Below, piece by piece: positions 40,465-50,240 of a DNA stretch of 64,000 nt. The stretch is from positions 9,590,501 through 9,654,500 of the forward strand of contig AP031352.1 of NCBI GenBank assembly GCA_037833965.1. The letters run 5' to 3'. A model generated the notes under the pieces. It was not told the DNA's origin, made no database searches, and saw only the letters and a program-made list of their open reading frames with translations. Source of the stretch: Marchantia polymorpha subsp. ruderalis. Lineage: Eukaryota > Streptophyta > Marchantiopsida > Marchantiales > Marchantiaceae. The translations under genes and the position numbers were made by a program. Position 1 is the stretch's first letter. Each line of letters starts with the position of its first letter.

Positions 40465-40890
40465 TTGTGATACAATCTTTTTTGTTTGCTTCAATTGATT
40501 TTGACGTTAGTTTGTAGGGAATTTTCTTCCCTATGAAATTGAGATGTTATTCCTTAGATAGTTAGTCAGTTTCATTCGGGTGTAACATAAGCAGACGTAA
40601 ATCCACCATCCATAACGAGGTTGGCACCAGTTATGAAAGAACTGACATTTTTCCGACTATGAAATTGACAACACTACCTTGCGTATGTGTTAGATTTCCT
40701 TTAAGAAATGGAAAACCAAAACTCGAAGGGAAATGAACCATAACACAATACACTTGTGATACAAACTTTTATGTATACTTATGCTGAATTTGATTTTGGC
40801 ATGTGGAGACTTCTTTCTTTTTCCTGTGAAATAGAGATGTTATTTCTCGTATAGGTATTCAATTTCACTCGTATTCATAAATATCTACTT
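40465..40890. repeat. Diverged direct duplication around an SDR gene relic
   Basis: The segment from about 40469 to 40590 resembles about 40749-40875 in the same orientation. Shared runs include CTTGTGATACAA and GAGATGTTATT. The first copy covers the end of the short-chain dehydrogenase relic and its 3' flank, so the duplication may be of a 3' gene end. Both copies have drifted. Confidence 0.5.
40572..40660 (-). pseudogene. C-terminal relic of a short-chain dehydrogenase/reductase
   Basis: Read on the minus strand, the frame gives NVSSFITGANLVMDGGFTSA and then YVTPE with a stop at 40572-40574. The pattern (S/A)xxITGxxLxxDGGFT is the highly conserved C-terminal end of classical NAD(P)-dependent SDR enzymes. 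Upstream of about 40660 the match fades, and I find neither the YxxxK active site nor the Rossmann glycine motif. This is therefore a fragment of about 29 codons: either the last exon of a decayed gene or a piece moved by a transposon. Confidence 0.6.
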
Positions 40891-43514
40891 TCTACTTCAG
40901 ATTTCACAACCTCATTCTTGCAGTTTGAAGAGTGTCCATCGCTTGAAAATTCTACAAAAGTACTTCTTGCATTTCATTCCAGGAAATGATAGCATCTCGT
41001 TCTAAACGCATTTTATCCCATGTTGTGTAACATGTGAAAGACTTATACATAAAATAAGATGTCATGAACATTCTTGCAATATAATCAAAAACATGAAATT
41101 GTGATAAGTGAATATTCATCCTCATTATACATCGCTTTAAAACTCTCATCGCTCTACCTTTTTTTTGTAAACTTACACCTTAGAAGATTTCTTCATGCTT
41201 TGACACACTCACTCTAATACAAAGTAAGTATAATCATTACTTGACATCTAAATAAAAATAAGTCACAAAATGTATAGTTGATTCTATCACAATTCTATAG
41301 TACTCATTCTCATAATTCGTCACAAGAAAATATCTCCACAATCCGTACTTACAATATATTATTCCAATCTATACATAAGTGTTGAACCAAACTTGCAAAC
41401 AACCCGGACGGGTAGTTCGCAAGTTTGCAAGAATCTGTAACACTTTCGATTCATCACTCTAGTCATAAAATCTGCACCTCAACAAGCCACAAGATATATG
41501 CAAAAATGATGTTTTTCCATGCAACAAAGGTGAAAATTGAATAGATTAGGAATTGACCAGTGCGATACTGAAATCCTCTCAAGTCCATCCATATTTGCAA
41601 AATCATAATTTTCCACTTTTCCTCTCCCTCTCCATACAGATCAATGAACTCTGCTAGCCTCTATATATTTTCAAAAATTGCACTCCATCATCACTCACTT
41701 GCTATTCTATGATGAGTTATACGCACTCAAGAAAAGAACAAGATTGCTCTAAACCTACTATCATGGCTCGAAACGTTGGTGTCGATTTGAATTGAGACAC
41801 GTTGGATTTGAGTTTGAGTCGGATGACGTTGGAAGTTAGCTAACGTTGAGACTCGCTGCGTAGGCTAGGTCGACACTTTCCCTGAGTTTATATTCGAGGC
41901 AAATTCAAAAAACTGTTAGTTCTTTGAGTTGAGGCTTTCGCGTAGAGGATTTTTCCATTAGCTTTGACTCTAGGTCTCCGAGAGTGGAGTGAGTTTGACT
42001 TGACTCGGTGTTTTGTGTTTTAAACTTTTTACTCGAAGAACTGAGTGAAGAGTGAATACGTCAGTGTAGTGTTCAGATTTTTGTTTGTGTTTTTCTTGGT
42101 TTTCAGTTTGTGATTTTGTTTTAATGTTGAGGTTTTTGTTCGTGCTTTTCTCGGTTTTTTTTCGTGATTTTTATCGTTACCCTCTCGTGTTTTGTTACGT
42201 ATGATAACTTTCTATGATTTCTCAATTAGTGTTTGAATATCGTCAACGCAGGAAGGAAAATTTGATTGGGATCCTAAGAGGAGATTACAATGAAGAATGA
42301 GAACATGGAGTTCAGATTGTGCATGAAAAATTTGAGGCTATTTTAAATCAAAGCCGAGTTTGCATGGCACTTTGAAGAGACACAAGAGAGCGACATTTTT
42401 GCCATTCAGAAACCTTTGCTCTAGCGGACACGCGGCCTGGAGAGTTCACACAACTGACATGGAGGAAGCACTGAGTGCGGGCTTAACTGAAATCCCATCT
42501 CATGAAGTGCTGAAACCCACTATTGATCTTGTACTTTTGAGTCACGAGTTTGCAATGTGTGGGCGGCCACATTGTTCACTATATCAAAGAATCTTTTGGT
42601 TTGAAATCAACAGCGCTCATATGATGGTCTGACTCTTCTCAGCTAATCGTGGATAGTTATAAAGATGACCACAACATATGGAGGGATGAGCTAGGCTATT
42701 CTGTTCTGATTCCAGTTCAAAATCTTGGAGATACAAGTTCGTGTGCTCAAAATATCTTGGAGATATTTTGATCTTTTCAATGCCTCGGCAACAGATGGGA
42801 GCTCATGTATGGCCGTAAGTCCAGCTATGAAGACACAAAGTACATTCGCTGAAGGAGAAGCGAGAGGAAGAGAAGACAAAGTGTTAGTTAGTAAGTGCGA
42901 ATGAGGAGAGCTGCTGATGTATGCGATGACTGTGAAAGTGAGCGGACTCGTTTTACGTTCCATACTGGATTGATCCACGTGAGAACATTTTGAGGCAGGC
43001 AGTCGGGGTGAAGTAAAAAGAGTGGGGTTACAGATCCATGTCCGCATTTAATGAGGAAGAGAATGTATTGGCAATTGCACATCACATCGTGAGTAGTTTG
43101 GAGACCACTGAGACTATGACTGATGACATGGTAAAGATCTTGATGGGCGGAAAATCCATAAACCCTTGCAAAATAGTACATGCTAGCTTTGCAAGAAGGT
43201 TATTGTGAAACTCGCGTGGGGATCTTTTCTCTATATATCTGTATATCTCTATATATCTTTTGAAAGATCCCGCCCAAGAATGTTCAGATACTTCAAGTAG
43301 TATCCACGCACAAAAATGCATGAGTGCCAAAAAATGAGATGATGTATAAGCTTTCGCTTAAGATCCAACACGTTCAGTAGTTGCTTAGCATACACACTTT
43401 GGCTGGTTGTGAACACAATTATTTCAAAAAGTTGTGCAACTAGTTGTGATACCTTTGTGTATTTGTACACTCTTGTTTCTTATGTATGTATGTGTGAGTT
43501 GTGAGTAGAGCATG
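40891..43514. other. Intergenic stretch without recognised genes
   Basis: The sequence is AT-rich to about 41700. At 42060-42180 a T- and G-rich segment repeats loosely (TTTTTGTTYGTGYTTTTCT). A 90-codon frame at 42360-42632 has no recognisable motif. Nothing else is supported. Confidence 0.45.
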
Positions 43515-44065
43515 TCAGCGATGTATGATGGATGGCGATACCGAGTCGCACAACACTATTGTAACACTAGGGTTTAGAGAGATGTTCACTCGAAAATGAA
43601 AACATAAACTCTGTAGATGAAAGATACCAACAATGGTTCTTCTCTCCTTATATAGCTCTAACGAACAAGTACAAGGAGATAAGATCTCATCCCCATCATA
43701 CATTTTACACTTAGGACGTCGCAGATAATACTAACAAGAACACAAATTGTTGACGTGTCATTGTCAAATAACACACTTACTCTTTACCTACCAAGCGCGC
43801 GGCTTGCTGACGTGGCAACTATGACTAGTGCACGCTAAAATAATCATTTAAACATTTTGACTGACCTCTACTTTAGTTCTAATCAACTAAAGATTATTAC
43901 AAAAAGTTGTTCCGACTGCTCCTAAGTATGTTTCTGCGGAAGGAGCTTCTTGCGATCAGCAGCTGCAGCAACGTTGACTGCTCGTCTTCTTCTCGACTCT
44001 TCGGTCGAATCAATTTTAGAGCTTCAAAACCTCCTAATGTGGCAACTCAAAGCAGCTAGCATCCA
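43515..44065 (-). mobile_element. LTR-like repeat with TATA box, probably a solo LTR or remnant
   Basis: On the minus strand CTATATAAGG (about 43658-43667) is followed by a leader-like stretch, as in the U3-R junction of an LTR. The part 43540-43720 is clearly similar to 51753-51910 in the same orientation, including TAAACTCTG, TTATATAGCTCT and GATAAGATCTCAT. The part 43915-44065 matches 55617-55790, but inverted, including GAGTCGAGAAGAAGA and AAACATACTTAGG on the other strand. No coding region is seen. The boundaries are uncertain. Confidence 0.5.
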
Positions 44066-44074
44066 CGTCATGTA

Positions 44075-44534
44075 GTGTGAGGGATAATTAGCATAAAGTG
44101 AGGGATAATTTCCCTAGAGAGTATGCTTCAAGATGGATTTGTTTATCATTATGACTTTGTTATGTTGCTCGGATTAATTATATATATTTCCATCATGTAA
44201 GGTTCTACTGAAGTTAATATTAAATTTCCGTTGGCGACATAATAGCTTGGCCTTTCTCATAGATATTGCAATCCAATACTCTGTGAGAGAGAATAAAGCT
44301 ATTATGACTCAAGGAATTCTTGAAGTTGGGAGTAAAATACTCTTTAGACAATGTCAAAATCATGTGCGAGGTCCGGCTCCTCACCTGAACAAGCTTCTCG
44401 CTCACTTCGTGAATATGGAACCGAAGACTTCTTTGCCTTCACAAGGCTCGGAAGCCCGAAGCTAATGACCCTTCAAGCATTATGATGGAAGATACTGCAC
44501 TGAATAGCCAGGCTTGGCTAATTATTCCTCACAC
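44075..44534. mobile_element. 460-bp TIR element (MITE-like) with TA duplication
   Basis: GTGTGAGGGATAATTAGC (44075-44092) is the reverse complement of 44517-44534 with one mismatch. TA flanks both ends (44073-44074 and 44535-44536), as expected for a TA target duplication. A second copy of the motif AGTGAGGGATAAT lies just inside at about 44098. The interior has one short open frame (44247-44465) without a known domain. Similar motifs near 55815-55850 and 51680-51700 suggest relatives nearby. Confidence 0.55.
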
Positions 44535-44859
44535 TAACCGATGTAGCATAACGAAACGTCAACATCCACTTGTTTGTAGTCCCAAGATTGCAAACAAGTT
44601 GCATGATCAACATTTCATCCAATTACTATTTGCTTGAAGACTTGGATCTTGATCTTGAGCATAATTCTTGATACTAAATTCCAAAGAAGTGAGCTAGACA
44701 ATCTCTCATAAATATGATATTGGAGGTAGAGCCCAAATCTAATACTTTCAATCTCACACTTTTAACAATCGGCCTATTAAAGATTTTTTTTTATACAATT
44801 ATACAAGGTATGGTTTGAAAGTGCTGTATAATACAATGATATAATATCACTTGCATAAT
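44535..44859. other. Spacer between two mobile elements
   Basis: This stretch is AT-rich with no coding signal. It ends with the GCCAC duplication at 44860-44864. Confidence 0.5.
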
Positions 44860-44864
44860 GCCAC
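44860..44864. repeat. Target site duplication GCCAC, left copy
   Basis: It is identical to 50241-50245 and directly abuts the TG start of the element. Confidence 0.75.
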
Positions 44865-45373
44865 TGTGGTACCCCACTTTTGGCAATTTTGAGGAAATTA
44901 AAACATTTTTGGAAAACTGTACCCTGGCAGCATTGTAAATAGCCTTCGATACATCAAAACGGAGTGAATCCGGAAGATCGCGGGGATTCTCGAGGGATCT
45001 TGTAGAATCTGGGATTTGGGATGCAGCAGTAAGGACAGGCACCACCCTCCCTGCGAGCTCTGCAGTTAGGACCCCTACGACGCAAGGCGCAAAACCCGCC
45101 TTCGGAGGTTGCGTCCGCGGCTGTAGGGAAACCCTCCATAATTAGGTCAACCCTCGGGCGCCTTGACCAAGTTAGGGTCCCGTTGGAAAGAGCTCGACGC
45201 ACTGATTCCAACGAGCCCAAGAACGCTTGGAACGGATGAGGACTTAGGGAGTTATCACTATTGGAAGAAACGGAGGCGGTCGCCTACGGCGGAAAGAGTT
45301 CGCCACCGGCGCGAATTCCGCCTACGCGGAAGGGGGAATCAAGTTTTGTCCTATGCGCGGACGAAGGCGTTCG

Positions 45374-47590
45374 CCTGTGCACAGGCGAAGTAGGGTTAGG
45401 GGAGGCGCGAAGTCCGCCTACGCACAGGCGCTCGCCTGTGCACAGGCGCTTCGGCGTCGGCGGAAAATCCGCCTTGGGCCCTAGAAATGCGCCTTGTGAG
45501 GTAGAAAGTGTACGGCGCCTTCCGCGCCAGCGCAGCGCCGCGTACGGCGGAAGAGCCGCCAGAGTAATCAAACCGGTACGGACCATGCGGACGGGACGGG
45601 TGGATGCGCTCTTGGACGGACGGAGTTGCGGCGACGGAAGCGCCGACGAAGAGACAAGGAACGGACAGACTGGACGGAGACGTCTGACCACGGTCAACGC
45701 CTTCCGCGCCAGCGCGACGCCGCGCACGGAATTCGCCTGCGCACACGCGACCGCCTGTGCACAGGAGGATGAAGTTCCGTGCCGGCGGAGCATCCGCCGA
45801 GGCTCCTGCCTGCGCACAGGCAGGAGTTGAACTTTTGTCCGACATGCGGACACGCGCGTCAAGGCAGAGGGGGATTGGCCGAGGGGCGGTACGAACAAGT
45901 GTACCGCGCAAGGCAGAAAACTCGCCTTCGGCGCTACGCCCCCATGTCCGCGGGGTAATACGCTCGCGGAGTTCAAATCCGCCAATTCGAGCGTGAGAGT
46001 TTAATCGACGACGGCGGAGCGTGAAGCCGCGCGTGAGAGCGAAGACCGTTCCAGCGTACAGCCGGCGCGGCCATCAAGTGAGACGTTCTTCACGAGCAAG
46101 AGCCGACCATGACCTTCGACCGGGCGGCGGAGAACGTCCCATTCTTGAATTCGCGATTCCAATCTCTTGTGCGCGCTGCGCGCATCCATCTGCTGGCTGC
46201 TAAACATTCTCGACGTCGTCGCACAGGAGATTTCTTGTTGATTGAGGGAGAAGTGAATGCGCGTGATTTGGAATTGAGGGCGATTAGAGTTTGCCGAGAG
46301 AGAAAGAAGCTCGGGCGGTGCGGAAGTAGAATGAGCGGGCGAGCGAACCCCAGGAACGCAATGACGAGACCGAGCAGATTGCGGATGGTGCCACTTCGCC
46401 TACCATAGAACGGGCTGCGCGCTTTCGAGGAGCGCTTAATAGCAAGAAAGCTCGATTTCTTGCTATGGGGATGGAACTACATCTGTGCGAATATGGTGCG
46501 CGAGTGGCTAGAGCCACAGGGACCACCCTCGCGCGGATTGCGTCCGCATGTTGATCGGTGGACAGTCCAAGATTGGGCGCAGGCGTTGGGAAGATGTGCT
46601 GGCATGCCAGGGCATCTCCTTTTCGACAGTGAGAGCATCAAGGTGACCAAGCAGGAAGAGGCGCAATTTGTGGAACTGTTCAAGACCGGGAGGTCTACCA
46701 AGAATGGGTACAGGACCCGTGATTACAAGGATCGATTTCGCCGGACTTTGTCCGCGGCGCTGATGCAATTACTGCAGCCGCACCGCGCCTGCTACATCAC
46801 ATTGTGGCAGGTCTCTTTTGTGGAGTGCGTCATCGAGGGAACTCCAATTCACTGGGCGAGCATCCTGCACAGGGTGATGCGACAGCACGCGTTTGAGGAG
46901 AAGGGGGGAACTCTAAACCATCTTTCTCCTTTCCTCATCAATTTTTATCGACAGCGGAATTGTTTGACAGCGGCGGAGCTTGAACATTTTCCGCCATTGT
47001 CCATCGACCATCCCGGGAAGTATGTGCGGGAGAATGAGGTCGACACTGATGCAGAGGAGTCACCGACTTCTACCCCATCAAGGCGGAGGGACGAAGGGAG
47101 ACACACTCCTGCAGCACGAGTGCCGCGGAAGCGGCGATGGAGGGAAGAGTCTGAAGAGGAGCAGCAACAAGAACCCTCTGCTCCCATTCGACCGCGGCCG
47201 CTGTGCGAGTCATACAGCCGGCCGAAGCAGAAGGCACGCAGACTGGTGTTACCAGCCGACAGTGCGGACACGGCGACGATTGCGACGGAGAAAGGAGGTG
47301 CGTCGCCAGAGAAGCATGAGGAAGCGCGGACGACCGCAGGAGCAACGGGCCACGCTGCAACCTCGACGGGAGAGAGGCCGCCTACGGGCCAAGGGCCTCC
47401 GGAGTTACCACGTGCGATGCGGACAGATGTTCCGTTTGCGCACAGACGAACCTCCGCGGACAGGCGATCACAAGTGGACGTGGATCTACGCTTACGCGTG
47501 GGAAGGAGCAGTCCGCCTGTGCACAGGCGCTCACCTGTGCACAGGTCGCCTGTGCACAGGACACCTCCACACGTGCCGCCTGTGCACAGG
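45374..47590. repeat. Dispersed 12-bp palindrome CCTGTGCACAGG, seven perfect copies
   Basis: Perfect copies lie at 45374, 45435, 45754, 47516, 47534, 47549 and 47579. A 24-bp near-perfect palindrome at 45803-45826 contains a variant core (CCTGCGCACAGG). Three copies lie in noncoding DNA upstream of the open frame. Four lie inside it and encode a PVHR peptide repeat. None was noticed outside the element. Confidence 0.9.
46439..46466. repeat. Perfect 11-bp foldback at the beginning of the long open frame
   Basis: ATAGCAAGAAA (46439-46449) pairs with 46456-46466 across a 6-base loop. It overlaps the region where the reading frame of the element protein appears to change. Confidence 0.8.
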
Positions 47591-49231
47591 CAAGAATCAC
47601 CCCCGTTCCAACGTAGGAAGGGGAAGGAGCCAGCGGAAGAACCGCCTACGAGACACCGGCCCTCGGGGCCAGACCCTCCGGCGCACCACGCGCCGCAATT
47701 TGCGCCTTCGGCGCCAGGGCCTTCGAGCCGAGGAGATACGAGCAGGGAGCGTGCGGAGGCCGCACCATCGGCGGGAAGTCCGCCGATAGATGCGCCTTCG
47801 GCGGTAGGGCCTATAGGCCAAGGGACATCGGGCGAGCGGCCCCCGGCCATGTCGCCTTCGGCGATGGATGTCCGCGGCGCTACGCCTGCGGCGGACAAGG
47901 CGCCGGCAATTGCGCCTGCGCACGGGCCGGGCACAGCCCCCACGGACCGATCAAGGGAGCAGCAACAGACGGAGGAGCGGAGTGACTGTCCGCGGGATGA
48001 AATTTCGATGCGCGATGCGCAATCAAACCCCGCGCAGCCACCCTCCGCTCGATCGCCTTCGGCGGCGGGCGACGGCGGCAGAGAGGATGCGGTAGACAAC
48101 CAACAAGCGAGCGACGGGGATGCCGCACGGGTACATTCGCCTTCCGCCTTAGACATTTTGGCGACGAGCAGCGAGGCTGCAGCCGTGCCTTCGCAGGCAG
48201 CACACGTCGATGACGTGCAGCCCCACTCGGGGCAGTCGCCGACGCAATCAATGGCGACTGAAATTCTCCACTCGGATGATGACGACGGAGGCTCCACGGA
48301 AGAAATGTCAGGAGCAGAAGACACCGAGGAGGAGGAGGAGGAAATTGTTGGAGCGCCGGCGGCGGCGCTCTCTGAGCAGGTGATTCCGTTGCTGAGGTAC
48401 TTGGATCGCAAGGTCGATAAATACGCCGACCCACTCCAGCCGGGATCTTACATCGAGTTAGTGCGCAGGCGGACTCGCACTAAAGTCCACACCAGCAAGC
48501 TGTTAGCTAGAGTGGACCAGGAGTTGAGGGAATTGAAGGAGAAGCATGCATGCTTGTGGGGTCAGTATAAACTTAATCAGAAATTCTACAAGCACTCCGA
48601 GAAGATGAAGGATGAGAAACTGGACGAGCTCACCAAGGAGCAGGTGAAGGTCAAGGAAGCACTCATTTCTGAGCAGGCCCAGAATCGGATTTTGTCAGAG
48701 GAGCTCGTGCGACAGACGCGGTTGTTGGAACAATGTCAGCTCGCACGGCAGGCGGATGAAGAGTTAATCCGCAGGTTACAGTCAGAGTGTGGCGAATTGA
48801 GAGCGCAACGTGCTGAAGCCGAATCGCAATTAGTGATAATTGAAGAGGATCGCAGGAAGGAGGCGGACCGCACGAAGGTGGAGACGGCGAGGCGTGTCGC
48901 CCACTGTCTCAAGGGCTACGCCCACTGGGAAGTGAAGGCGCAGGAGAAACTCACACTGCGTGAGTTTGAATTGCGCGCAGCCGGGTTGTTGTCAGGCGAC
49001 AGTAGGAGTCGGCGGAAGGTAGCAAAGAAGCTCGATGCCTTTCTGTCGAAGGCACAGGATACCATGTCCGCCCTCGAAGTGGAGGTGTCCGCGGCGTTGC
49101 AGCGTTTGGGACTGCGCAGTCGAGCGGAAGATTGGCAGGGTAGGGAGTTAGTGCGCGGCAGTCGGCCACGCAGGAGACGTAGTACAGGTTCCGCGGAGTG
49201 TAGTGTAGCGTGGTTCCGTGCAGGCGTGTAG
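46460..49231 (+). CDS. Element-encoded protein with plant-transposon-like N-terminal block and C-terminal coiled coil
   Basis: The open frame spans 923 codons. Its first codon is TTG, and the first ATG in frame is 46493 (912 residues). A conserved-looking globular block covers about 30-175 (RWTVQDWAQ, LLFDSESIKVTKQEE, YITLWQVSFVECVIEG, LSPFLINFYRQRN). It resembles the domain annotated in plants as putative plant transposon protein, but I cannot confirm this without a profile search. Residues about 190-660 are disordered and rich in Pro, Ser, Arg and Ala, with PVHR repeats (about 349-378), repeated PSA tripeptides and an acidic run near 605-630. A long coiled coil follows (about 680-845), then a basic end. 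The frame stops 37 bases before the TATA box. The neighbouring frame 46330-46554 reads more protein-like before about 46540, so the gene probably carries a frameshift near its start. Function is unknown; a gag-like structural role is one possibility. Confidence 0.6.
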   Translation: MLWGWNYICANMVREWLEPQGPPSRGLRPHVDRWTVQDWAQALGRCAGMPGHLLFDSESIKVTKQEEAQFVELFKTGRSTKNGYRTRDYKDRFRRTLSAALMQLLQPHRACYITLWQVSFVECVIEGTPIHWASILHRVMRQHAFEEKGGTLNHLSPFLINFYRQRNCLTAAELEHFPPLSIDHPGKYVRENEVDTDAEESPTSTPSRRRDEGRHTPAARVPRKRRWREESEEEQQQEPSAPIRPRPLCESYSRPKQKARRLVLPADSADTATIATEKGGASPEKHEEARTTAGATGHAATSTGERPPTGQGPPELPRAMRTDVPFAHRRTSADRRSQVDVDLRLRVGRSSPPVHRRSPVHRSPVHRTPPHVPPVHRQESPPFQRRKGKEPAEEPPTRHRPSGPDPPAHHAPQFAPSAPGPSSRGDTSRERAEAAPSAGSPPIDAPSAVGPIGQGTSGERPPAMSPSAMDVRGATPAADKAPAIAPAHGPGTAPTDRSREQQQTEERSDCPRDEISMRDAQSNPAQPPSARSPSAAGDGGREDAVDNQQASDGDAARVHSPSALDILATSSEAAAVPSQAAHVDDVQPHSGQSPTQSMATEILHSDDDDGGSTEEMSGAEDTEEEEEEIVGAPAAALSEQVIPLLRYLDRKVDKYADPLQPGSYIELVRRRTRTKVHTSKLLARVDQELRELKEKHACLWGQYKLNQKFYKHSEKMKDEKLDELTKEQVKVKEALISEQAQNRILSEELVRQTRLLEQCQLARQADEELIRRLQSECGELRAQRAEAESQLVIIEEDRRKEADRTKVETARRVAHCLKGYAHWEVKAQEKLTLREFELRAAGLLSGDSRSRRKVAKKLDAFLSKAQDTMSALEVEVSAALQRLGLRSRAEDWQGRELVRGSRPRRRRSTGSAECSVAWFRAGV

Positions 49232-49267
49232 CGTAGTGCAGTGTAGTGCTAGGTAGGACTTAGAAGG

Positions 49268-49277
49268 TATAAAATAG
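49268..49277 (+). promoter_or_regulatory. TATA box of the LTR-like element
   Basis: TATAAAATAG is followed by the short hairpin CCAGGC-GTTTT-GCCTGG at 49280-49296. A transcription start about 30 bases downstream would begin the R region. Confidence 0.5.
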
Positions 49278-49430
49278 TTCCAGGCGTTTTGCCTGGAGTT
49301 CTTTCCCATCAGAAGTATAGATCAGGAACCCATTTCCTTTGCGTGTTTGTGTCCTTGAGTTCTGTCACCACGCACGAGGAGTTACAACTTAGCGTTCCGC
49401 ATTTTGTAGCTGAAGGCCTTCGGCCGAATG

Positions 49431-49558
49431 TTCAGAGCTAGTCCATTGGTTAGAGACTTGAGTAGTTCGGATCTGCACCTGCGGGTGACTGCCGATGCTC
49501 AGAGCCAGTGACTAGTTAGATACTTGAACAGTTTCGCCCCTACACCTTCGAGTGTTTC
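49431..49558 (+). repeat. Imperfect tandem duplication in the presumed R-U5 region
   Basis: Two units of about 64 bases share the pattern TCAGAGCYAGT, GTTAGAKACTTGA and CACCTKCGRGTG. Confidence 0.65.
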
Positions 49559-49681
49559 TTTCTGATTGTACTCCCTTGGGATTTTTCCCCTGAATGCCAA
49601 AGTGAAGTTTTGCTACTTCGTGTAAGCCTTGGTTGTAAATTCAGGTTACGCTGCAGCAGGTGCCTTGAGGGTAACCCCTGT

Positions 49682-50146
49682 AGTATTTCTGGGAATGACA
49701 AGTGCCTGAGAATTCAAACTCTTCAATAGACTGTTGTTGTGTTATTGGAATGTTTCACAGTGAGTCCTTTAGTGCGGACCTGTGTTCTCTGCGCGTTTTG
49801 TGAGTTGAGAGTGTTCTTCACCGCGTATGAGTGACTTCGATCCGAAGTAGGCAGTCCAAACCGGGTTTCCTACGCTAGCAGCAAGCTAGTGGAAGCGTTG
49901 TAAAAGCCGGAGTTGGAAGTCACTACCCGCAGCTTCGCTGAGTGTACTCTTGAGAGACTTCCCCCCTGAAATCTTGAGTAGAGGTCCTAACGGATCTCTG
50001 GGTTGTGTTTCTGTAGTTTCAGGTGTGTGTGTGTGTGTGTATGTACGCTGCACTGTGCGACCTCCGAGTGCGCTCCGAGTGGACACTTGCAGTATTTCTG
50101 GGAGTGACAGTCGCCTGAGAATTCAAACTCATCAATAGTCTGTTAA
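49682..50146 (+). repeat. Direct repeat, two copies 409 bases apart
   Basis: The segments 49682-49737 and 50091-50146 share AGTATTTCTGGGARTGACA and CCTGAGAATTCAAACTC with few differences, which indicates an internal duplication in the presumed U5. Confidence 0.8.
50023..50040 (+). repeat. (GT)n microsatellite
   Basis: Nine consecutive GT units lie within the presumed U5. Confidence 0.9.
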
Positions 50147-50240
50147 ACGTGACACTTTGTACCCTGTGTGTTCCTCTGTCCCTGTGGGTTCGACCTTTCT
50201 ACCACTATATTGCAGTTTTAGCCTTTAGTGGGTTATTACA

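Larger units (their letters stand above)
44865..50240 (+). mobile_element. Giant solo LTR-like element (5376 bp) carrying its own long open frame
   Basis: The element begins TGTGGTACCCCAC (44865-44877) and ends GTGGGTTATTACA (50228-50240). These ends are imperfect inverted repeats (10 of 13) with the canonical TG and CA. It is flanked by the perfect 5-bp duplication GCCAC at 44860-44864 and 50241-50245. The start sequence does not recur internally, and I see no primer-binding site, so this is not an element with two LTRs. A TATA box at 49268-49277 would put a U3 of about 4.4 kb before it and an R-U5 region of about 0.95 kb after it. U3 carries the 46460-49231 open frame. Much of the interior is GC-rich, in contrast to the AT-rich flanks. 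A nested insertion inside a smaller LTR is an alternative. Confidence 0.7.

Noticed and set aside
42360..42632. A 90-codon frame following a possible splice acceptor near 42250
   Set aside because: No motif and no consistent upstream exon could be traced.
45284..45985. Minus-strand frames up to 233 codons in the GC-rich upstream region
   Set aside because: Several overlapping frames on both strands are open here because of low AT content. None shows a domain.
45374..47590. CRISPR array
   Set aside because: The repeated unit is a 12-bp palindrome at irregular spacing, partly in a coding frame, in plant nuclear DNA.
46945..48411. A 488-codon minus-strand frame within the giant LTR
   Set aside because: It is a shadow of the biased disordered region. 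Its repeats are the complement of the palindromic units and no globular domain is seen.
44950..49250. Recent transfer from a bacterium
   Set aside because: The GC-rich frame has no bacterial gene organisation or recognised bacterial family, and it lies within TG-CA ends with a 5-bp duplication, as expected for a retroelement.
44865..50240. The idea that this is a complete element with two LTRs
   Set aside because: The left end sequence is not repeated before the right end, and no primer-binding site or polypurine tract pair was found.
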